DNA of 61,085 bases from Carideicomes alvinocaridis (lineage in GTDB: Bacteria > Pseudomonadota > Alphaproteobacteria > Rhodobacterales > Rhodobacteraceae). Every line of letters begins with the position of its first letter. Position 1 is the first letter of the stretch. Location: contig SRJI02000024.1 of assembly GCA_005473895.2 (NCBI GenBank), positions 1-61,085 of the forward strand, written 5' to 3'. The notes beneath the pieces were generated by a model. It did no database searches. It saw only the letters and a list, made by a program, of their open reading frames with translations, and was not told the DNA's origin. This document shows positions 52,217-60,890 of the stretch, piece after piece. The translations under genes and the position numbers were made by a program.

Positions 52217-52972
52217 TCAGGGGCCGGTATAGGCGAATTCGTTTTCCACCAGCGTCCAGATCCGGCGGCCCGAGCGGGTCTTCTGCTCTTCGGCGATATG
52301 CGCGGTCAGCCCCGCCGCACGAGAGGTGACGGCGATGGCGCGCATGATCTCGGGGGCGATGCCCACCTCCAGCAGCAGCGCCCCGATGGCGCCCGTCGCG
52401 TTGATCGTCAGGTGGCGACCATAGACCTCGTCCACCGCCGCGGAGAATTGCTCGAGCAGGTCGATGGCCTCGCCCGGCGCCCCGGCCTCCCGCGCGACCT
52501 GGAACAGGCGTGCGCTGCGCGGGTCGTCGGGTTTGTGCAGCGGGTGGCCGAAGCCGGGCAGGGGCCTGCGCTCTGCCCTGTAGGCCGCCGCCGTCTCGGC
52601 ACACCAGGTGGCCCGGTCGTCGCTTTCCATCCCGTCGAGCAGCAGCCGTCCGGCGCCTTCCATGGTACCGGCAAAGACGTCGCCGACGCAGGTCAGCCCC
52701 GTGGCCATCGCCACCTGCACCTGCCCAGGATTGGAATCCGCGACCAGCCGGGAGACGATCGCGTGGGGGGTCAGCCCGTGCTCCATCAGCGTGATCAGGC
52801 ACGCATCGAAGATCTGCCGCTCCCAGGGCTCGGGGAAGCGCCCGGTCATCAGCAGGTACATCGTCTCGGCAAAGTCCCTCTTGCCGAGGATGTCGGTCAT
52901 CAGGTCCTGCCCGCGCCAGCGGATCTCGGTCTCGGTGGCATAGGAAATGTCGGTGCTCAGCGCATCGGTCAT
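52217..52972 (-). CDS. Citryl-CoA lyase-like citrate synthase-family protein
   Basis: A 251-residue short member of the citrate synthase family. His in MEHGLTPHAIVSR and His in LPGFGHPLHKPDDPRSARLF correspond to the two catalytic His residues of citrate synthase. Where the third catalytic residue (Asp, usually in NVDGA in citryl-CoA lyases) is expected, this protein has INATGAIGALLLEVG, that is Thr instead of Asp. It may therefore have altered chemistry. It follows the CoA-transferase gene by 13 bp. Confidence 0.75.
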   Translation of the reverse strand: MTDALSTDISYATETEIRWRGQDLMTDILGKRDFAETMYLLMTGRFPEPWERQIFDACLITLMEHGLTPHAIVSRLVADSNPGQVQVAMATGLTCVGDVFAGTMEGAGRLLLDGMESDDRATWCAETAAAYRAERRPLPGFGHPLHKPDDPRSARLFQVAREAGAPGEAIDLLEQFSAAVDEVYGRHLTINATGAIGALLLEVGIAPEIMRAIAVTSRAAGLTAHIAEEQKTRSGRRIWTLVENEFAYTGP

Positions 52973-52985
52973 GGTCTCTTGCTCC

Positions 52986-54125
52986 TCATTCGGCCTTCGA
53001 GCGGGTCAGGCGGTCGTTGTCCTCGCCCAGCAGCGGCGGCGCGCGGCGCACGGGCGGACGCCGGCCGTCGAACCGCAGGGGCGCGTTGATCACGCGGTAG
53101 GATTTGCCGTCGCCGGCCGTGATCTCGGAAAAGGTGCCGAGGCTTTGCACCTGCTCGTTCCGCGGCACCTCGTCGATGGTCAGGGCGGGCGAAAAGGGCA
53201 CGTCGTTTTCCGACAGGCGGCCGATCCACGCCTCCAGCGTCCTTTGGCGGAAGATCTCCGCGAGCGTCTCCTGCAGAGCCTCATAATTGTCGTAGCGGTC
53301 CTTGCGGCTTGCGAAGTGCGGGTCGTCGGACAATGTCGGGTCGTCCACCGCGGCCACCAGCGCCTCCCAGAACTTCACGGCAGAGGAGAGATGGATCACC
53401 AGCACCTTGTCGTCGCTCGAAGTCATCGCGTAGCTCTGCGAGGCGCGCACGCGCGTCAGCCGGTCCACGCGATGGCCCTCGTCGGCCATGGCATAGCTGT
53501 CGGGGGTGAAGGCGACGGACGCCTCCAGCATGTTCACCTCCACCCGGCGGGCGGTCTTGCCCCGCTCTCGGCCCAGCAGCGCCGCCATGATGGCCTGCGC
53601 GGCGTACATGCCGGTGACGTTGTCCGAGGTCGTCGGGCCGGAGATGCCGGGCTTGGCCGGGTCGATCTTGAGGTTGGCGATACCCGACAGCGCCAGCGCC
53701 ACCGTGTCGTAGGCCGGCCGGTCGCGGTAGGGGCCCTCGGTGCCGAAGCCGGTGATCGAGCAATAGACGAGCTGCGGATAATCGCGCGCGATCACGTCCG
53801 CCGGGAAGCCCAGCCGATCCATCACGCCGGGGCGGAAGTTCTCCACCAGCGCGTCGGCCCCGTGCAGAAGGTCGCGCAGGCGCTCGCGGTCGGCCTCGTC
53901 GCGCAGGTCGAGGGTCACGCTGGACTTGCCCTTGTTGTAGGCCCGGAAATGGGGCGCGTAGCTGCCGCCGACGAAGCTGCGGAAAGGGTCGCCTTCGGGG
54001 CGTTCCACCTTGATCACCTCGGCGCCCATTTCGGCGAGGATCGAGGCGGCCAGGGGCGCCGTGATCATCGTCCCGATCTCGATCACGCGTAGCCCTTCGA
54101 GGGGCAGTTGCCCGGTATCGTTCAT
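52986..54125 (-). CDS. CaiB/BaiF-family CoA-transferase
   Basis: A 379-residue family III CoA-transferase. It opens PLEGLRVIEIGTMITAPLAASILAEMGAEVIKVERPEGDPFR (parts: GLRVIEIGTMITAP and MGAEVIKVERP), with LVENFRPGVMDRLG and SNVTG-like SDNVTGMYAAQAI; the catalytic Asp region is near GTEGPYRDRPAYDTV. It moves CoA between carboxylic acids without ATP. I chose ATG 54125. It is the first gene of an operon with the citryl-CoA-lyase-like gene. Confidence 0.87.
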   Translation of the reverse strand: MNDTGQLPLEGLRVIEIGTMITAPLAASILAEMGAEVIKVERPEGDPFRSFVGGSYAPHFRAYNKGKSSVTLDLRDEADRERLRDLLHGADALVENFRPGVMDRLGFPADVIARDYPQLVYCSITGFGTEGPYRDRPAYDTVALALSGIANLKIDPAKPGISGPTTSDNVTGMYAAQAIMAALLGRERGKTARRVEVNMLEASVAFTPDSYAMADEGHRVDRLTRVRASQSYAMTSSDDKVLVIHLSSAVKFWEALVAAVDDPTLSDDPHFASRKDRYDNYEALQETLAEIFRQRTLEAWIGRLSENDVPFSPALTIDEVPRNEQVQSLGTFSEITAGDGKSYRVINAPLRFDGRRPPVRRAPPLLGEDNDRLTRSKAE

Positions 54126-54464
54126 CACTTGTCCTCCCTGACTGTGGTATCCCGGCCCCATGGGGCGGGCCTGCTCCACCTCCGCGGCCCGGGGCCTTTC
54201 CGCCATCCCGGCGCAGCGGATGGGCCTCATCGTCGCTGTGCAAAGGATCGGGCGCGGGCCGGGCCAAGTCAATCGCGCGGCAGGGCGCAAACGGCTTCTA
54301 AGTCATTGATTTGACGGGACTGCGTGGGAATTCACAAATCTGAATTTTCGCTCCGGGGCCTCCTGCGGCGTTGACACCCGCTCCCTGTCGGCGAAGCTCG
54401 GAAGCGCGCGGGCCGGGCGGGTGTCCGACCCCCGCGCCCGCACCCACTCAATGCAGGAGGAGCC

Positions 54465-55451
54465 ATGACCGGCCAAGAGATCGAAATTCCCGCGGCGCCC
54501 GAAGGAGGGCGCATCTGCGTCGTCGGCGCGGGCTTCATGGGCTGCGTGATTGCCGCGCTCTATGCCTGGCACGGCTACGAGGTGGTTCTGTGTGACAGCA
54601 ATACCGAGATCCTCGACAGCTTCCCCGACCGCGCGCGTCCCATCGCCGCCACCTTCACCGACGATGCCGCAAAGGTCGACGAGCTCCTGACCCGCGTGAC
54701 CGCCGAGCCCTCGCTGGAGACCGCCGTGAAGGGCGTCTTCATGGTGCACGAGGCGGTGCAGGAAGTGCTTGAGACCAAGCAGGCCGTTTTCGAGACGCTC
54801 GACGGGCTGTGCCCGCCCGAGGTGGTCCTGGCCACCAACACCTCGTCGCTGCTGCTGTCGGACATCGCGGCGCGGGTCGCGAACAAGCAGCGCGTGCTGG
54901 GCATCCACTACATCACCCCGGGCCACATCATCCGCGCGATCGAGATCATCCACGCCGAGTTCACCCCTGCGGCGCTCGTCTCCTGGGGACGGCATTTCGT
55001 GGAATCCATCGACCATGTCGGCGTGGCCTGCCCGGAACGGCCGGGGTTCCTGATCAACAAGATCCAGTTCGCCATGCTGACCGAGATCTACCGGCTCGTG
55101 GACGAGGGTATTGCCAGCCGCGACGACATCGACGCCGCCGTGCGGCTGAGCCTCGGCCCGCGGCTGGCGCTCTGGGGGCCGCTGCTGACCGAGGACCTGA
55201 TCGTCTCCAAGCAGACGGCGCTGGCGGTGACGGACTCGCTCTACCGGCAGACGGGGGACGAGAACTTCAAGGGTCGCAAGGCGCTGCGCGATCTCGTGGA
55301 CGAGGGCAAGATGGGAGCGGTGACCGGCGAGGGCTGGTACCGCTTCGACGCGCCGTACAGCGACACGGTCGAAGAGCGCGACCGCCAGCTGACGGACTTG
55401 CTGGACTGGCTGCGCGACCGCGACGCGGTGAACCGGCTCAAGGTGCGCTGA
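54465..55451 (+). CDS. 3-hydroxyacyl-CoA dehydrogenase-like protein
   Basis: A 328-residue NAD-dependent dehydrogenase. The Rossmann motif is VVGAGFMGCVIAALYAWHGYEV (core GAGFMG), followed by ATNTSSLLLSDIA, GIHYITPGHIIRAIEII with the catalytic His in place of the usual FNP, and ERPGFLINKIQFAML. This matches the short 3HCDH or beta-hydroxyacid class. The change from HFFNPP to HYITPG is notable and may reflect a special substrate. GGAGGAG precedes ATG 54465. It is divergent from the CoA-transferase gene. Confidence 0.82.
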   Translation: MTGQEIEIPAAPEGGRICVVGAGFMGCVIAALYAWHGYEVVLCDSNTEILDSFPDRARPIAATFTDDAAKVDELLTRVTAEPSLETAVKGVFMVHEAVQEVLETKQAVFETLDGLCPPEVVLATNTSSLLLSDIAARVANKQRVLGIHYITPGHIIRAIEIIHAEFTPAALVSWGRHFVESIDHVGVACPERPGFLINKIQFAMLTEIYRLVDEGIASRDDIDAAVRLSLGPRLALWGPLLTEDLIVSKQTALAVTDSLYRQTGDENFKGRKALRDLVDEGKMGAVTGEGWYRFDAPYSDTVEERDRQLTDLLDWLRDRDAVNRLKVR

Positions 55452-55460
55452 ACGCGAAGA

Positions 55461-55494
55461 AGGGCGGCGCGCCTTCCGGTCGCGCCGCCCTTTT
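55461..55494. terminator. Strong intrinsic terminator
   Basis: GGGCGGCGCG at 55462-55471 pairs perfectly with CGCGCCGCCC at 55481-55490 over a 9-base loop, followed by TTTT. On the opposite strand the hairpin is followed by CTTCTTCG. It serves both converging genes, the dehydrogenase and the aldehyde dehydrogenase. Confidence 0.85.
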
Positions 55495-55519
55495 CCGATC
55501 GTCGTGTCGTCCGGTCGGG

Positions 55520-56995
55520 CTATTGCCCGGACAGGTTGATATGGACGTTCTTTTCCTGCGTGAAGGACATCAGCTCTCCGATCCCTTCCTCGCGGCCGAG
55601 GCCCGATTGCTTGTAGCCGCCGAAGGGCGCGCCGAGGAAGTGGCGTCCGACCTCGTTGATCCAGACGAAGCCCGCCTCGACCCGGTTGGCGGCGCGATGC
55701 GCGGTGGCGAGGTCGCGGCTCCAGATCGCGCAGGTGAGACCCACGTCGAGGCTGTTGACCTCTTCCAGCATGGCCGGCTCGTCCGACCAGCGGCGCAGCA
55801 CCAGGACGGGGCCGAAGATCTCTTCGCGGCAGACCCGCATCTCCGGCGTCACGTCGGCGAAGATCGTGGGCTCGACGAAGCAGCCGCCGGCCAGCGCCCC
55901 CTCGGTCGCCGCCTTGCCGCCGGCCACGACCCGCGCGCCCTCGGCCTTGCCGGATTCGATGTAGCCCATGACCCGGTCGAAATGCTGGCGCGACACCAGC
56001 GCGCCCATGGTGGTGCCGGGGTCGGTGGGGATGCCCGGCCTGAACCGCTGCACCGCCTTTTCCAGCCGTTCGACCACCGCGTCGTGCAGGTCGTCGTGCA
56101 GGAAGGCGCGGCTGGTCGACCCGCAGGACTGGCCGCACCAGCCAAAGTTCATGCCCGCCACGATGGCGTCGGCCACCTTGTCGGGGTCGCTGTCGGGATA
56201 GGCGATCAGGGCGTTCTTGCCGCCGAGCTCCAGCAGGACCGGCTTGAGCGTGTCGCTGGCGCTTTTCATCACCGCCCGGCCCGCGGCGACGGAGCCGATC
56301 AGCGTCACCTTGTCGACGCCCGGATGGCTGGCCAGCCCCGCGCCGGCCTCGGTCCCGCCCGGCAGGACGTTGAAGACGCCCGCGGGCAGCAGCCCGTCGA
56401 TCAGCTCGGCCAGGCGCAGCGCGGAGAGCGGCGCCTGCACCGGCGGCTTGACGATGACGGCGTTGCCGGCGGCAAGGGGCGCGCCCATCTTGCCGCCGCA
56501 GAACATCAGCGGGTGGTTGAAGGCAAGGATGCGGGCCACGACGCCCAGCGGCTCGCGCACGGTCATGTTCACGCGGTCGGGGCCCATGGGGATGGTGTCG
56601 CCCTTCATCTCGGTGACCAGCCCGGCGAAGAAGTCCATCTGCGCGGCGGCGACCGTCGCGTCGCCCTTCATCTCGCCGTAGGGGTTGCCGCAATTGAGCG
56701 AGTCGATCAGCGCCAGCTCGTCGCCGTGCTGGCGGATGATCGCCGCGATCTCCTTGAGGATGCGCGCGCGTTCCAGCGGGGCCACGTCGCGCCACTCGAG
56801 AAAGCCCTTGCGGGCTGCGGCCACGGCGGCGTCCACGTCCGCCTGCGCCGCGGTCGCGACATTGGCCAGCACCTCGCCGGTGGCGGGGTTGAAGGTGTCG
56901 TCGCGGGTCTGCCCCGAAGGCCCGTGCCAGCCGCCGCCGTAATAAAGCTCGAGCTGCGAGGGCAGGGTGGGTTGCGGTGTGCTGCTGGTCATCAC
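55520..56995 (-). CDS. Aldehyde dehydrogenase
   Basis: A 491-residue aldehyde dehydrogenase. It shows LELGGKNALIAYP with the catalytic Glu, GWCGQSCGSTSRAF with the nucleophilic Cys, and EEIFGPVLVLRR. The oxyanion Asn lies in ILAFNHPLMFCGGK, unlike the usual PWN, and the Lys in VIVKPPVQAP. It resembles the betaine- or aromatic-aldehyde type. It is followed after 9 bp by the cysteine hydrolase gene upstream in the same operon. Confidence 0.87.
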   Translation of the reverse strand: MMTSSTPQPTLPSQLELYYGGGWHGPSGQTRDDTFNPATGEVLANVATAAQADVDAAVAAARKGFLEWRDVAPLERARILKEIAAIIRQHGDELALIDSLNCGNPYGEMKGDATVAAAQMDFFAGLVTEMKGDTIPMGPDRVNMTVREPLGVVARILAFNHPLMFCGGKMGAPLAAGNAVIVKPPVQAPLSALRLAELIDGLLPAGVFNVLPGGTEAGAGLASHPGVDKVTLIGSVAAGRAVMKSASDTLKPVLLELGGKNALIAYPDSDPDKVADAIVAGMNFGWCGQSCGSTSRAFLHDDLHDAVVERLEKAVQRFRPGIPTDPGTTMGALVSRQHFDRVMGYIESGKAEGARVVAGGKAATEGALAGGCFVEPTIFADVTPEMRVCREEIFGPVLVLRRWSDEPAMLEEVNSLDVGLTCAIWSRDLATAHRAANRVEAGFVWINEVGRHFLGAPFGGYKQSGLGREEGIGELMSFTQEKNVHINLSGQ

Positions 56996-57004
56996 GGTTC
57001 TCCT

Positions 57005-57666
57005 TCAGTCCCCGGGCCGGTCCCGCAGCCGCGCGGCTGCGGCCTCGGTCGTGGTGAGATCGGCGTATTTCGCCTGCATGTCGGCCAGCGCCTGCCGGTG
57101 CGCCTCCTCCCAGCGGTCGCCCACCGCATCCTCGACGACGATGGGGCGAAACCCGTGCTGGATGGCGTCCACCACGGTGGCGCGGACGCAGCCGCTGGTG
57201 CTGAGTCCGGCGATCACCAGCGTGTCCACGCCCGCGGCGGTCAGCCGGCTGGCGAGGTCCGTGCCGAAGAAGCACGAGGCGTATTTCTTGGTCAGCACCG
57301 GGTCGTCCCCGGTGACTTCGAGCCGCGGGTCCATCAGGACACCTTCGCCGCCATCGACAAGGTCGTCCAGCCGCCCGATCTTCTTCGCCCACATCCCGGC
57401 ATCCGACAGGTCGGGGCGATCATAGGCGACCCGGGTCGGCATCACCGGGATGCCGCCCGCCCGCGCCGCGCGGATCAGCGTGTTGACCTGCTCCAGCAGA
57501 TCGGTGCAGTCGGAGCCGAGCGGGCGGTCCGGCTCGGTGAAGGCGCGGGTGACGTCGATCACCAGCAGGAGCGGGCTGCGGCCCCAGCCGACCTCGCGGC
57601 CAAAGGTTCCCCCCGCCATCAGTCGCAGCCCCACCGGCTTGCCGGAATACGGTTGTCGCGGAACAT
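57005..57666 (-). pseudogene. Isochorismatase-like cysteine hydrolase, probable N-terminal frameshift
   Basis: A hydrolase with Asp in LLLVIDVTRAFTEPDRPLG, Lys in VLTKKYASCFFGTDL and Cys in LSTSGCVRATVVDA, the triad of the isochorismatase/N-carbamoylsarcosine amidase family. The open frame begins at GTG 57634. A well-placed ribosome-binding site (GAGGAG) instead serves ATG 57666, whose frame reads MFRDNRIP and soon stops, while the right frame continues SGKPVGLRLMAGG. Adding one base near 57650 joins them. So either a one-base deletion or error exists, or GTG 57634 is used and only 11 residues are lost. The catalytic part of about 205 residues is intact. Confidence 0.6.
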
Positions 57667-57686
57667 GGTCGTCTCCTCTCTTCGGG

Positions 57687-58997
57687 TCAGAGCATTGCGG
57701 GAAGGATCGTGGTCAGCCCGGGCACCAGGGCGAGGATCACCATGCCCAGCACGTAGAGCAACACGAAGGGCCACGCCGCCGAGAACACCTTGCCCAGCGT
57801 CGCATCCTCCCACGCGCTCTTGAGCGCGAAGAGCGTGTAGCCGAAGGGCGGGGTCATGCCCCCCACGGTGATGTTCACGAGGAACAGCAGCCAGAACCAG
57901 ATCGGGTCGAATTGCAGCTGGTCGATGATCGGCAGGTAGATCGGGGTCACGATCAGCATCAGCGCGATCTGGTCGACGAACATGCACAGGATGAACGGCA
58001 GGACCATGAGCAGGAACAGCATCACCCAGCGGGACTGGTCCAGCGACACGACCCATTCGGTCATCGCCGTGGCGCCCCCCGTAAAGGCGAGAAGCTGGCT
58101 GAACAGCTTCGAGCTGGCCATGATGAAGAGGATCATCGCCGAGACCTTGACCGAGGAGGCCAGCGCCTCGCCGATCATGCGCAGCGACAGGTTCCGGTAG
58201 ATCGCCGCCGTGATCAGCGAGCCGATGACGCCCATGGCCCCGGCCTCGGTGGGGGTGGCGATGCCCATCAGGATCAGACCCATCACCATCAGGATGATGA
58301 TCGAGAAGGGAATGATCCTGATCAGCGCCCAGGTCTTTTCGCCGAGCGTGGCGCGCGGCGCATCCTCGGGCTCTTCCGGGGCGAGCGACGGATCGATCCA
58401 GCAGCGGCCGAAGCAATAGGCGAGGAAGATGGCGGCGAACATCAGCCCCGGCAGGATGCCTGCGATCAGCAGCCCGGCGATGGAGACGTTGGCGAGCGTC
58501 CCGATGATGATCACCAGCACGCTCGGCGGGATCAGCGGCGCGAGGCTTGCGCCCGCCAGGATCGTGCCGGCCGAGAGCCGCGCATCGTAGCCGCGGGCGA
58601 CCATGCCCGGCAGCAGCGACCGGCCCAGCATCGCCGCCACGCCCATCGCGGCGCCCGACAGCGTGCTGAACACCGTGGCGAGCAGGATCGACAGGACGTA
58701 TTGCCGCCCGCGCACCCGCCCCACCAGCGTGTCGATGGAGCGGAACAGCACCTCGACCGAGTTGGAGCGGAACAGGATTTCGCCCATCAGGATGAACAGC
58801 GGAATGGTCACGAGCGACTGGGTGGTGGTGGTCTCGTAGAGGCTGTTGGCGAACATGCCGTAGCCCACCGGACCCATGATCAGGGCGACGGCGATCAGGT
58901 TGATCAGCAGAAAGGCCGCGAAGACCGGCAGCCCGGTCGCCATGAGGCCCAGCAGCAGGCCGACCCCGGCCAGAACGGCGGCGATACCTTCAAGCAT
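57687..58997 (-). CDS. TRAP transporter large permease (DctM-type)
   Basis: A 436-residue permease of about 12 helices with TTTTQSLVTIPLFILMGEIL, FSTLSGAAMGVAAMLG, AGASLAPLIPPSVLVIIIGTLANVSIAGLLIAGILPGLM, seen in parts, and VNITVGGMTPPFGYTLFA. It overlaps the DctQ gene by 8 bp. The cysteine hydrolase gene starts 21 bp later, so the transporter and hydrolase are probably one operon. Confidence 0.92.
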   Translation of the reverse strand: MLEGIAAVLAGVGLLLGLMATGLPVFAAFLLINLIAVALIMGPVGYGMFANSLYETTTTQSLVTIPLFILMGEILFRSNSVEVLFRSIDTLVGRVRGRQYVLSILLATVFSTLSGAAMGVAAMLGRSLLPGMVARGYDARLSAGTILAGASLAPLIPPSVLVIIIGTLANVSIAGLLIAGILPGLMFAAIFLAYCFGRCWIDPSLAPEEPEDAPRATLGEKTWALIRIIPFSIIILMVMGLILMGIATPTEAGAMGVIGSLITAAIYRNLSLRMIGEALASSVKVSAMILFIMASSKLFSQLLAFTGGATAMTEWVVSLDQSRWVMLFLLMVLPFILCMFVDQIALMLIVTPIYLPIIDQLQFDPIWFWLLFLVNITVGGMTPPFGYTLFALKSAWEDATLGKVFSAAWPFVLLYVLGMVILALVPGLTTILPAML

Positions 58998-59481
58998 TCT
59001 GTGTCCCTGTCTCGAGGGGCGCGAAGGTCAGGCGGATGAAGTACAGCCCGGAATTCAGCAGCCCGTAGGTGATGAAGGCCGACAGGATCCACTTGGGAAT
59101 GCGGATCGTCGTGAGGGTCGAGGTGCCCCGCTGGAACAGGTAGAGGTTCTCGCCGAAGCAGATCCACGCCGCCCAGAGGCAGACGCCCGCGGCCACGAGA
59201 AACCCCGCGCGCAGGATCACCTCGCGCAGGGCGGGGACCATGTCGGGCAGGATGGTGACCGCGACATGTCCGCCTTCGCGGGTCAGCCACGGCGCGGTGG
59301 CGAAGACCGAGATCAGCAGAAGGAAGGACACGAAGTCGCTGGCCCACATGGTCGGCGCCCCGAGCACGTAGCGCGAGATGACCTCGTAGGCGTAGATCAC
59401 GACAATGGCGCCGAGGGCGGTGGCCCCTGCGAGGAAGCCGACCCAGGTCAGCGCGTCCTGGGCCTTGAGGATCGGTCTCAT
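58990..59481 (-). CDS. TRAP transporter small permease (DctQ-type)
   Basis: A 163-residue protein with four membrane helices (GATALGAIVVIYAYEVISRYVL, FLLLISVFATAPWL, AGFLVAAGVCLWAAW, and a last one near ILSAFITYGLLNSGLYFI). It pairs with the DctM permease. The binding-protein gene ends about 90 bp upstream. Confidence 0.88.
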   Translation of the reverse strand: MRPILKAQDALTWVGFLAGATALGAIVVIYAYEVISRYVLGAPTMWASDFVSFLLLISVFATAPWLTREGGHVAVTILPDMVPALREVILRAGFLVAAGVCLWAAWICFGENLYLFQRGTSTLTTIRIPKWILSAFITYGLLNSGLYFIRLTFAPLETGTQNA

Positions 59482-59570
59482 GCGGGTGGCTCTCCTGGAA
59501 TATGGCGGGATGCGCCGGGCAGGGCGCCCGGCGCATCCTTGGCGCTTTCGTCAGGCGGGACGTTCCGGGC

Positions 59571-60545
59571 TCACCCGTTCACGCCGGCCTCGGCAGCCAG
59601 CCCGCGGATTTCCTCGACCGCCTCGGCGTTCTTGGTCGCCGCCAGGTCGAGCGTGCCCTCGAACCATGCCTTGCTGAGCTTGTCGGCCATCTCCTGGCTC
59701 AGCTCGGTGGCGCTCATGCCCTCGGATTCGAGCGTGCTGCGCTCTTTCTCGGCAAGGCCGTCGAAGATGGTGTTCGCCTCGCTCTCGAAGCTGTGCGCGG
59801 CGGCCTCGATCTCGGACTTGGTGGTGTCGTCGAAGCTGTTCCACGTGTCGAGGTTCATCAGCACCATGTGCGACACTTGGCCGAAGGTCGGGCGCATCAT
59901 GTAATCGGCCACCTCGTACCACTTGTAGGGCACGGCGCCGACGGTCGGCCAGGCCGCGCCGTCCACGACGCCACGCTCCAGCGCCGGGTAGATCTCGCCG
60001 CCCGGCAGCACCACCGGCGAGCCGCCGAGCGCCTCGATCGCGGGGTGGTAGATCGGGGTGCCGCGGATGCGCCGCCCGGCCAGCCCGTCCTCGCCGACGG
60101 GTTCCTTCAGCATGATGTGATAGCCGTTCAGGTCGTAGAGCACGGCGATCAGCTTCAGCCCGATCTCCTGGTATTGCTCGTCCACGGCCTGCCAGACGCC
60201 GCCGTCGCGAAGGGCCTCGGTATCGCCGTTCATCGCGTCCAGTGTCATGCCGACGGCGATCTCGTTGAAGTGGTAGGCGCCGTTCGTGTAGAGGATGTCG
60301 AACAGCCCGCGCGAGACCGGATCCAGCTGCTCGAACGGCGGGACCGTCTCGGGGCCCATCACGTTGATGTTGATGTCCTCGGTGGTCTCTTCGTTCAGCG
60401 TCTCGATGAACGGCATCAGGACCTCGCCGACGGCGGCATAGCTGTTGTCCCAGCTTGCCAGAAGCCGAAGATCCTTGGCCTGTGCCGCACCCGTGGCCAT
60501 CAGGGCCATCGCCCCCGCCAGTACCGCGCTCTTTGCAAATCTCAT
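59571..60545 (-). CDS. TRAP transporter solute-binding protein (DctP-type)
   Basis: A 324-residue binding protein with a Sec signal (AVLAGAMALMATGAAQAKD; cleavage after AQA). It contains DINVMGPE-like strands (ININVMGPETVPPFEQLDPVSRGLFD), the substrate Arg region in LAGRRIRGTPIYHPAIEALGG, and LERGVVDGAAWPTVG. The position beside aromatic acid genes suggests a carboxylic acid ligand. GGAGGAG-type RBS (GGGAGGAG) precedes ATG 60545. A TTAG-type motif lies 75 bp upstream. Confidence 0.9.
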   Translation of the reverse strand: MRFAKSAVLAGAMALMATGAAQAKDLRLLASWDNSYAAVGEVLMPFIETLNEETTEDININVMGPETVPPFEQLDPVSRGLFDILYTNGAYHFNEIAVGMTLDAMNGDTEALRDGGVWQAVDEQYQEIGLKLIAVLYDLNGYHIMLKEPVGEDGLAGRRIRGTPIYHPAIEALGGSPVVLPGGEIYPALERGVVDGAAWPTVGAVPYKWYEVADYMMRPTFGQVSHMVLMNLDTWNSFDDTTKSEIEAAAHSFESEANTIFDGLAEKERSTLESEGMSATELSQEMADKLSKAWFEGTLDLAATKNAEAVEEIRGLAAEAGVNG

Positions 60546-60619
60546 GGTTTCTCCTCCCTTGCCGTCCCGCTGTGCGCCGCCCTTTCGGGCCGCCGGCCGC
60601 GGGGGGTGCCGGTAGTTCC

Positions 60620-60631
60620 TAAGCTATCTAA
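60620..60631. promoter_or_regulatory. TAAGCTATCTAA motif upstream of the TRAP operon
   Basis: This 12-bp site matches the inverse of the phthalate-promoter motif (TTAGCTATCTAA) at 11 of 12 positions. It lies 75 bp before the binding-protein start and about 260 bp before the carrier gene on the other strand. It is a likely binding site for a shared regulator. Confidence 0.45.
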
Positions 60632-60890
60632 GTTTAGAGGAACAACAACCGGTTGCGCTAGGCAGAGACGGCCGAAAACGTAAATTTCACATATGCGAAT
60701 TCCCGATCCGGCCCGCCGCCATCGCTGGATCCGGCGCGGTTATCGAATACCCTCGAGACCGGGAGGAGACGGCTCTGTCGGCACCCGGCCGCGGCGCGGA
60801 AAAGGCGCGGCGGCCGCCCTCGCGGCGCGTGTCGCGGCACGCCGGCGCATCCTCCGACAACGCGTATTCAGATTGCCAAGGAGCGCTCGC

